The notes under the pieces were generated by a model. The model was not told the DNA's origin. It saw only the letters and a list, made by a program, of their open reading frames with translations, and made no database searches. A DNA stretch of 7,814 bases from Bacteroidota bacterium (GTDB lineage Bacteria; Bacteroidota; Bacteroidia; Bacteroidales; UBA10428). The stretch lies in assembly GCA_024640925.1 (NCBI GenBank), contig JAHEEB010000162.1, positions 1 through 7,814 of the forward strand, written 5' to 3'. Of this stretch, positions 1-5,351 are shown piece after piece (positions within the stretch are counted from its first letter, which is position 1; each line of letters opens with the position of its first letter). Position numbers and translations under genes: made by a program.

Positions 1-702
1 CTGAAGAACCTTTGAACCCGTGACTTTTGAAACACAATCAGCATCATCGGGACTCCATACAACTGCAGCATCTACCTGTTCTTTTTTAAACAAATCTGCT
101 GCATCAATTGCATTTCCAACTTTAACAGGAACTATATCGTTATAGGTCAAATTTCCTGCTTCCAGAAGCCACAAGAGAAAAGTATGACTTGGGGTCATTT
201 CGGCAAAAGCGATTTTTTTACCTTTCAGATCAGAAACGTTATTTATACCTCTCCTGACAACGATAGCATCACCCCCACGAGACCAGTCAGCTTGAAAAAC
301 AATTTGTGGTTCAAATTCTTTAAACCCTTCCATTTCTGTTGTAAAAGCGTCGACTGTAGCCCACAAAAGGTCTATCTCACCAGCTTTCCAAGCATTTCTT
401 GAATCATTGAAATCGTCAAGTACCTTAAAGTCAACCGTAAATCCATAATCTTTATAATACCTGCTTTCTTCCGAAGGTTTAAAACCTTCATTGAAATATT
501 CTCCTCCCGCATAACCACCCCAGGTAACAACCCCGATTCTTATTACTTGTTCTTTACCAGAAAATGTCTTTTTGTCTCCGGAACTACCGGATGGTGCTAT
601 AACCTTAAGCAAATTTGTTTTGTACACAGCAAATACTAATCCGCCTATAATTAATATTACGATTAATAATTTCGAAAATGGTGTGAGTTTTGAAGTTTTC
701 AT
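1..702 (-). CDS. Membrane-anchored solute-binding-protein-like protein, C-terminus cut by the window edge
   Basis: An uninterrupted frame runs from an ATG at 702 to the first base of the window, giving 234 codons; the rest of the gene lies outside. Residues about 11-28 form a single hydrophobic segment (KLLIVILIIGGLVFAVY) after a short basic N-terminus. No lipobox cysteine follows, so it looks like an uncleaved membrane anchor rather than a lipoprotein signal. From about residue 53 the protein resembles the periplasmic binding fold of the NrtA/SsuA/TauA (NMT1-like) type: IRIGVVTWGGYAGG at 54-67, a central DLLWATVDAF at 111-120, SDLKGKKIAFAEMTPSHTF at 157-175 and VDAAVVWSPDDAD at 210-222. From memory, this sequence type is seen in proteins annotated as phosphate ABC transporter substrate-binding/OmpA family proteins, which carry a C-terminal OmpA domain. 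That part is not visible here. No permease or ATPase gene is adjacent on the visible side. It starts 11 bases after the PspA-like gene and is probably in its operon. The ligand is unknown. Confidence 0.82.
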   Translation of the reverse strand, partial: MKTSKLTPFSKLLIVILIIGGLVFAVYKTNLLKVIAPSGSSGDKKTFSGKEQVIRIGVVTWGGYAGGEYFNEGFKPSEESRYYKDYGFTVDFKVLDDFNDSRNAWKAGEIDLLWATVDAFTTEMEGFKEFEPQIVFQADWSRGGDAIVVRRGINNVSDLKGKKIAFAEMTPSHTFLLWLLEAGNLTYNDIVPVKVGNAIDAADLFKKEQVDAAVVWSPDDADCVSKVTGSKVLQ

Positions 703-713
703 GATTCATTAAG

Positions 714-1754
714 TTAAAAAAGGTGTTTATAATTGGTATCTTGGTTGTCGGTTTTCGATTGTTCCAGTTTCTCTGCTTCAGGAACACCTGTTAAAATATC
801 ATGTGTTAGAGCTTCTTCAACATGTTCCGGAAGCTTGTAATTATTGCCACTGATAAATAATGAAGTGCCTTCTTTGTCAATCTTTTCAAGGAGTTCTAAT
901 CCCCTTTGTTCATATACGCCATTTTGAAGGTCAACACTATCGATAAAATTAGCTGATAATTCTATAAAACGTTCCATCTCGCCAATCTTGCTGCTCACAT
1001 CATCAACAACCGCTTCCATGGCTTGATCAAACATCATTTTTTTGTCGGGATCACCATTAATGATGTTCATTGCACTTCGCATTGCTGAATAACTGGAGCG
1101 GATAGCTGCACGTTCCTGTTTCCGCATTCTAACCTCATTCTCAATATCTTTTACAAGGTATCCGGAGTTCTTATGGATTTTGGTCAGAACCTTGTACAAT
1201 ATCTCCATTTTTTCATATAAATCGTAAAATCTTTTATTTGCTTCTTCGAGTCTGCCATATTGCCTGGTATTTACCGCCACCAGCTCCATATTACCTTTTT
1301 TCTTTGCTTGCTCTGCAATTTCCAGGCTTTGTTTCATCTCCTGTGCATTCTGATCAATAATGGTTTTTAGCTTTGCCATTTGCCCCTTCAGTTTGCCAAT
1401 ATGATGATCCATTTCACTCAAATTCTTGTAAAGGTATTCAACATATGTTTCGAGAATAGCAATTGGATTAATCTGGACAAATAAACTCGTAATCCAGCGC
1501 ATAGCTGATTTGTAAAAGAACCAAATCAGGTTTCTGAATTTTTTATCAAGAAGTATATATAAAATAGCCCCCAAAGCGGCAAAAAGCAATGCAGCATGAA
1601 GACCATTTTGCAACAATGTAATAATAAAAGGAAGAATTCTGTATAATAAAATAGCTCCGCCAACAATAATTCCACCTAAAAAGATTGTGCCGGTAATTCC
1701 CTCAGGACGTTTCCAGAATGACTTAATATTCATTTGGTTAAGTGATGGACTCAT
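714..1754 (-). CDS. Membrane protein with a PspA/IM30-like coiled-coil domain
   Basis: The protein has 346 residues. After a short N-terminus there are two clear hydrophobic segments (about 20-48 and 52-69). A third, more amphipathic and aromatic stretch follows at about 73-95 (NLIWFFYKSAMRWITSLFVQ). The remainder is almost entirely helical and charged. The stretch NPIAILETYVEYLYKNLSEM (96-115), the long helix after it, the A-x-x-A-x-x-x-G-N-x-E-L turn at about 147-159 (AEQAKKKGNMELVA) and the return helix resemble the hairpin of PspA/IM30/Vipp1 proteins of the ESCRT-III superfamily. In those proteins an amphipathic helix also precedes a D/N-P start of the hairpin. The similarity is judged by eye and is distant; an ordinary membrane-bound coiled-coil protein is the alternative. 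The C-terminal 40 residues are polar and probably flexible. The start at 1754 overlaps the stop of the upstream gene as ATGA, which supports both the start choice and translational coupling. Membrane remodelling or envelope-stress sensing is my inference. Confidence 0.8.
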   Translation of the reverse strand: MSPSLNQMNIKSFWKRPEGITGTIFLGGIIVGGAILLYRILPFIITLLQNGLHAALLFAALGAILYILLDKKFRNLIWFFYKSAMRWITSLFVQINPIAILETYVEYLYKNLSEMDHHIGKLKGQMAKLKTIIDQNAQEMKQSLEIAEQAKKKGNMELVAVNTRQYGRLEEANKRFYDLYEKMEILYKVLTKIHKNSGYLVKDIENEVRMRKQERAAIRSSYSAMRSAMNIINGDPDKKMMFDQAMEAVVDDVSSKIGEMERFIELSANFIDSVDLQNGVYEQRGLELLEKIDKEGTSLFISGNNYKLPEHVEEALTHDILTGVPEAEKLEQSKTDNQDTNYKHLF

Positions 1755-2419
1755 AATGTTTTTATCTTATCGATGTTTATACTTATTTGGTTTTTCAGGT
1801 AGTCAAAAGTATACAAGAATCTGTTTTGAGTACTACTAATTTTTGTTTTTGATTCTTCTATTTTCTTTTTTATTTCTGAAATTTCAATCTGATTTTTGGT
1901 TATTTCTTCTGTTAGTTTTTGTATCTCTTTAGCCTTTGATGCATTTGTTGCTTCTATGCTTTTAATGCTATCCTCCTTACTTTTAACCTGATTTTGTGTC
2001 TCGCTCTGCAGAGTTGCATTAAACTTCTCTTTTTCAGCTTCAAGTATCTTTATATAGTAATCTCCACTCTCCATTATCCTGGCTTTAGTTAGACCCTTGG
2101 TGGAAAGGGTTGCCATAACTGTCTGAAATTTAATCTTCTCATCCAGATTAAGAGTTTGCATGGCTTTAAGAGCTTCCATAAACTCAATATAATCTTCTCC
2201 AGGTAGATTATTCTTCTCTATTGCTTTTAACAGAGAAGTTAATACCTTATCGTCTAATTGATTTTCGGAGCTATCTTTTTTATCAGTTTTATCAATTTTA
2301 TCGGTTTTCTCAGTTGCTTGAATAGTTGGCGTTTTAGGACTAATATTAGCTTTAACCGGAATATTAGCTGACTCTTCAACACTTTCGACAAAGAGCCCCT
2401 TAAGTTTTTTAAAATCCAT
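1751..2419 (-). CDS. Soluble charged coiled-coil protein, first gene of the three-gene envelope group
   Basis: The 222-residue protein has no signal peptide or membrane segment. It falls into four parts. The first is a short N-terminal helix-like stretch (MDFKKLKGLFVESVEESAN, 1-19). The second is a low-complexity linker rich in P, T, K and D (about 20-55), including KTDKIDKTDKKD at 38-49. The third is a compact helical region with LLKAIEKNNLPGEDYIEFMEALKAM (in two pieces, 63-75 and 76-87) and the conserved-looking NLPG turn. The fourth is a long coiled coil from about 122 to 200, ending in FLYTFDYLKNQISINIDKIK. I recall similar hypothetical proteins in Bacteroidota that share the N-terminal K-K-x-K-x-x-F-V-E motif and the NLPG-DYxEF segment, but I know of no assigned function. 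It is translated just ahead of the PspA-like membrane protein through a 4-base ATGA overlap, so it is plausibly its cytoplasmic partner. The ATG at 2419 is the first in-frame start; no strong ribosome binding site precedes it. Confidence 0.8.
   Translation of the reverse strand: MDFKKLKGLFVESVEESANIPVKANISPKTPTIQATEKTDKIDKTDKKDSSENQLDDKVLTSLLKAIEKNNLPGEDYIEFMEALKAMQTLNLDEKIKFQTVMATLSTKGLTKARIMESGDYYIKILEAEKEKFNATLQSETQNQVKSKEDSIKSIEATNASKAKEIQKLTEEITKNQIEISEIKKKIEESKTKISSTQNRFLYTFDYLKNQISINIDKIKTL
2273..2317 (-). repeat. Imperfect 9-base tandem repeat inside the 222-aa coiled-coil gene
   Basis: On the plus strand the unit ATCnnTTTT occurs four times in a row (2273-2308: ATCTTTTTT, ATCAGTTTT, ATCAATTTT, ATCGGTTTT), followed by a degenerate fifth unit, CTCAGTTGC. 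Because the unit is a multiple of three it stays in frame and encodes the charged linker K-x-D triplets at residues 38-49 of the coiled-coil protein. Copy-number change here would lengthen or shorten the linker without breaking the frame. Confidence 0.75.
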
Positions 2420-2628
2420 ATGAAGTAGCTATTTTAGAAGATACTAATATAAAAAAATATTAAATACCGATCTCTTATATCTACAGATTTTTAATCTCCT
2501 TAACCAAGGAATCGCTTTAGATAACCATGTATTAACAACTGTTGATCCTGAAAAAGCCTATCCCAATTGAGAAACATCTTATTAATCTTATTTTTGATCA
2601 AGAATTATGCTACTGTAATTTTGCTATT
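2420..2628 (-). other. Intergenic spacer between the threonine cluster and the envelope group
   Basis: These 209 bases separate the thrH stop from the first gene of the left-hand group and are the only long spacer in the window. Any promoter for the envelope group should lie here, reading leftwards. I find no good match to the Bacteroidota consensus (TTTG, then about 19 bases later TAnnTTTG), only AT-rich stretches near 2440-2460. I also see no GC-rich hairpin followed by a T-run that would serve as an intrinsic terminator for the threonine genes. Only weak inverted repeats are present. It may therefore hold an unrecognised promoter, or the two gene groups may be partly linked by read-through. 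Confidence 0.4.
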
Positions 2629-3228
2629 TTAAAACATACTTTCCAGCAAATTCCTCATCTCATCATAATTCAATGCTATCGGGAATTGAGGATAATCGTT
2701 GATTACGTTTTGAGGAGGTCTGTAAAGAAATGCTTTATCTGCCTGTTCGAGCATGCTCATATCGTTATAAGAATCGCCAAAAGCAATAACCTCGTAATTT
2801 AAGCTTTGTAAGGCTTTAACAACCATTCGCTTCGGATCTTTCTGACGTAATTTGTATCCTGTAATTCTGTTTGTTTCATCGACTTCAAGCGAATGACAGA
2901 AAAGTGTAGGATAATCAAGTTGTCGCATAAGAGGATCGGCAAATTCGACAAATGTGTCGCTCACAATAATCACCCTGGAAACAGATTGCATCCACTTTAT
3001 CATTTCCATCGCTCCATCTAGTGGTTTAAGTGTAGCAATCACATCCTGTATATCCTTTAATTTTAAACCATGTTTATCAAGAATCTTTAGCCGGTAATTC
3101 ATCAATTCATCATAGTCTTTGATATCGCGGGTTGTAAGTTTCAATTCTTCTATACCGGTCTTTTTCGAAACATTTATCCATACTTCGGGCACAAAAACAC
3201 CTTCGAGGTCAGAACAGATTACATGCAT
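2629..3228 (-). CDS. thrH: ThrH-type phosphoserine phosphatase / homoserine phosphotransferase
   Basis: This 199-residue protein of the HAD superfamily matches ThrH closely in length (about 200-205) and in motifs. Motif I is CSDLEGVFVPE (5-15), with Asp7 as the predicted phosphorylated nucleophile. The usual second Asp is Glu9, a hallmark of ThrH. Motif II is IIVSDTF (87-93), motif III is the lysine in RQKDPKR (128-134), and motif IV is GDSYNDMSML (151-160). The segments TTRDIKDYDELM (32-43) and DVIATLKPLDGAMEMI (62-77) also agree with what I remember of the Pseudomonas aeruginosa enzyme. That enzyme dephosphorylates phosphoserine and can pass the phosphate to homoserine, forming O-phosphohomoserine, the substrate of ThrC. 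Lying directly after thrC in a cluster without thrB, it is the obvious candidate for the homoserine-phosphorylating step. The start ATG at 3228 has an AAGGA at 3242-3238 (complement strand), 9 bases upstream, an unusually good ribosome binding site for this window. It is cytoplasmic. Confidence 0.9.
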   Translation of the reverse strand: MHVICSDLEGVFVPEVWINVSKKTGIEELKLTTRDIKDYDELMNYRLKILDKHGLKLKDIQDVIATLKPLDGAMEMIKWMQSVSRVIIVSDTFVEFADPLMRQLDYPTLFCHSLEVDETNRITGYKLRQKDPKRMVVKALQSLNYEVIAFGDSYNDMSMLEQADKAFLYRPPQNVINDYPQFPIALNYDEMRNLLESMF

Positions 3229-3280
3229 AGTTTAAAATCCTTAATTAATTTGTGGTTTAAATATAATGATTCGTTTCGTT

Positions 3281-4654
3281 TTACACATGATATTTTTGAA
3301 TCAGGTACTTTTTGAAATCACCGTAATTATTGATGAGCTTATCAAATTTCTCCTCTTTATCTTCCAATCCGGAAAGACTCTTTGGTAACTCCGGATCTAT
3401 ATTTAAAAGGTTGTTTATTTCTTCCGGAAATTTAGCCGGGTGAGCAGTTTCCAAACTCACACAAACCTGTGCCGGTTTATTGGCTTCTTTTTCTATGGCA
3501 AGGTATTGACATAATCCTTCCCAACCGACAGCACCATGTGGTTCGAGAATAATTCTATGCCGATTATAAACCTTCTGGATGGTTTCCCTTGTGGTATTAT
3601 CTTCGATACTGATGGCAAACATGTTTTCTTTCATTCTCTCCAAATCGGGCTTATTAATAATCTCGCCCTTTTCGTTCATTACGCCTCCGTAAAGCGACAC
3701 AATACGGGCCATATTGCTCGGGTGACCGACATTCATTGCACTTGAAATGCAATTGCGCGATGGTACAATAGTCTTATAGTTTCCTGAAGCAAAATATACC
3801 GGAACCTCGTCATTTTTATTGGTCGATACAACAAACTTCTTCACTGGTAAGCCCATCTTTAGAGCAAGTAATCCTCCCATAAGATCGCCAAAATTGCCTG
3901 AAGGTACCGAGAATATAATTTCGTCTCCTTTTTTAATATCGCACAATCTCACATAGGCATATATGTAATAAACAGCCTGTGGAAGCAACCTCCCGATATT
4001 AATGGAATTGGCCGAAGAAAGATTCAAATATTCCAGTTCGGAATCATTAAACGCTTGTTTTACAAGGTGCTGGCAATCGTCAAATTTTCCATTAAGGGCA
4101 ATAATCTGAACATTTTTATGTAACGTAGTCATTTGTTTTCGCTGACGGGCAGTTACTTCAGTTTCGGGAAAAAGCACAGCAATATTAATGTTGTCTAATC
4201 CGTAAAAAGCATTTGCCATTGCACTGCCTGTATCACCTGATGTGGCAGTTAGGATAAGCAGCTTACGATGTTCTTTTTGTAAAAAATATTGCATCAATTG
4301 TCCCATCATACGGGCTGCAAAATCCTTAAATGAAGCTGTTGGACCCTGATCAAGCCGCATAATGTATTTATTGTCATATACTTTTTCCAGGGGAACATCG
4401 AAATTATATGCAGTTTTTGTCATTAAAGCCAGCTTGCTTGAAGGAATGGTATCAGATAAAAACTTTGATATAACTGCAAAGGCAATTTCATGATATGCTT
4501 TTCCTGAGAGGGAAGCCAGCTCTTCTTTCGTAAACTGGGGTATTTGTTCAGGCATATACAGTCCGCCATCTGGCGCCAATCCCTTAATTAATGCCTCACT
4601 AAAAGTAACTTTCGGGGCTTTTAAATTTGTAGAAGAATATAGTATTTCAGACAT
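3281..4654 (-). CDS. thrC: Threonine synthase
   Basis: This PLP-dependent enzyme converts O-phosphohomoserine and water to L-threonine and phosphate, the last step of the pathway. Its 457 residues fit the ThrC subfamily of about 430-460 residues. Visible motifs are GLAPDGGLYMP (25-35), GPTASFKDFAARMM (104-117) with Lys110 as the predicted Schiff-base lysine, ATSGDTGSA (137-145), SANSINIGRLLPQAVYY (214-230), the phosphate-binding PSGNFGDLMGG (251-261), NVGHPSNMARI (308-318) and ETAHPAKFP (402-410). All expected blocks are present and the frame is intact, so it should be active. It begins 10 bases after the stop of the HAD gene, too close for a separate promoter, so it is almost certainly co-transcribed with thrA and the HAD gene. 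The spacer before the start has no strong Shine-Dalgarno sequence. Confidence 0.96.
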   Translation of the reverse strand: MSEILYSSTNLKAPKVTFSEALIKGLAPDGGLYMPEQIPQFTKEELASLSGKAYHEIAFAVISKFLSDTIPSSKLALMTKTAYNFDVPLEKVYDNKYIMRLDQGPTASFKDFAARMMGQLMQYFLQKEHRKLLILTATSGDTGSAMANAFYGLDNINIAVLFPETEVTARQRKQMTTLHKNVQIIALNGKFDDCQHLVKQAFNDSELEYLNLSSANSINIGRLLPQAVYYIYAYVRLCDIKKGDEIIFSVPSGNFGDLMGGLLALKMGLPVKKFVVSTNKNDEVPVYFASGNYKTIVPSRNCISSAMNVGHPSNMARIVSLYGGVMNEKGEIINKPDLERMKENMFAISIEDNTTRETIQKVYNRHRIILEPHGAVGWEGLCQYLAIEKEANKPAQVCVSLETAHPAKFPEEINNLLNIDPELPKSLSGLEDKEEKFDKLINNYGDFKKYLIQKYHV

Positions 4655-4664
4655 GGTTAATTTC

Positions 4665-5333
4665 TTAAATTATTGATTCAAGATATTTAAATTCAGCAGG
4701 GCCAAAATTAATCAATGATTCTATTTTCATATCAGCAAAATCAAATTTCGTTGAATGAATTTGATCAGAATCAAGCAGAACAACTGCTTTCATTTGTGCC
4801 GACTTAGCTGATAGAAGGCCAACCATCGAATCTTCAAAGGCTACAGAACAAACAGGATTTATTTTAAGCTTTTTGCAGGCTGATATATAAATTCCTGGGT
4901 GAGGTTTACCAAAACGTTCGAAATCACCCGAATATACAAGCTGAAAATATTTGTTCAGATTAAACCGATCAAGTATTTCACCTATATGTTCCATTGATGA
5001 AGCAGATGCAAGACCAACAGGCAGGCGTTTCGATTCCCAAAATTTCAGAACATCATGTGTACCAGGTCTTAGTTCACATTGCTCTTTCATAAGAACTATT
5101 ACGTGCTTGTTAATATCATTGACAAGAGAAGCAACATCTTTTGTTGGTTTCACAATTCTCGAATACCAATGATTCACGGTTTCTAATGAGGGCAAACCGG
5201 CAGTTTTCACACAATCTTCTTCTGTTATAAGAACTCCCTGTTGTTTAAAAATCTCTTTTTTAGCTTGTCTCCAAATTGGTTCGGTGTCCACCAGGGTACC
5301 ATCCAAATCAAAAATTACTCCTTCAATCTTCAT
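4665..5333 (-). CDS. HAD-superfamily phosphatase, HxpB/YniC-like
   Basis: This 222-residue cytoplasmic HAD hydrolase of subfamily I has a helical cap inserted after motif I. Motif I is IFDLDGTLVDTEP (7-19), with Asp9 as nucleophile and Asp11 as general acid/base. The cap spans about 20-85. Motif II is GLASASS (107-113), motif III is GKPHPGIY (142-149) with Lys143, and motif IV is VAFEDSMVGL (164-173) with Glu167-Asp168. All catalytic residues are present. The cap motif AGLPSLETVNHWYSRIV (45-61) and GLASAS resemble E. coli YniC/HxpB, a broad-range sugar-phosphate phosphatase, more than beta-phosphoglucomutase or Gph. It lies between thrA (18-base gap) and thrC (10-base gap), so it is embedded in the threonine operon. 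Substrate cannot be read from the sequence; a phosphorylated metabolite of serine/threonine metabolism or general housekeeping of sugar phosphates are both possible. It is a different HAD type from the ThrH protein in the same cluster. Confidence 0.88.
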   Translation of the reverse strand: MKIEGVIFDLDGTLVDTEPIWRQAKKEIFKQQGVLITEEDCVKTAGLPSLETVNHWYSRIVKPTKDVASLVNDINKHVIVLMKEQCELRPGTHDVLKFWESKRLPVGLASASSMEHIGEILDRFNLNKYFQLVYSGDFERFGKPHPGIYISACKKLKINPVCSVAFEDSMVGLLSAKSAQMKAVVLLDSDQIHSTKFDFADMKIESLINFGPAEFKYLESII

Positions 5334-5351
5334 TTAAAAATCGATCAATTA

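Noticed and set aside
184..402. Plus-strand open frame of 72 codons.
   Set aside because: It lies antisense to the intact solute-binding-like gene and has no protein-like features, so it is a shadow frame.
605..787. Minus-strand open frame of 60 codons across the junction of the two leftmost genes.
   Set aside because: It overlaps the end of the PspA-like gene and the start of the solute-binding-like gene in another frame, and both of those are better supported.
2496..2501. A perfect AAGGAG on the minus strand inside the spacer, resembling a Shine-Dalgarno sequence.
   Set aside because: No ATG, GTG or TTG follows at a usable distance with an open frame, and the next gene starts about 75 bases away.
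2500..2577. A 25-codon minus-strand reading frame (ATG at 2577, stop at 2500) in the intergenic spacer.
   Set aside because: It has no clear ribosome binding site, no recognisable motif, and a length expected by chance in AT-rich DNA.
4665..5333. Identification of the HAD gene as homoserine kinase or as beta-phosphoglucomutase.
   Set aside because: It has HAD motifs rather than GHMP-kinase motifs, and its cap sequence is closer to HxpB/YniC than to phosphoglucomutases, so the substrate was left open.
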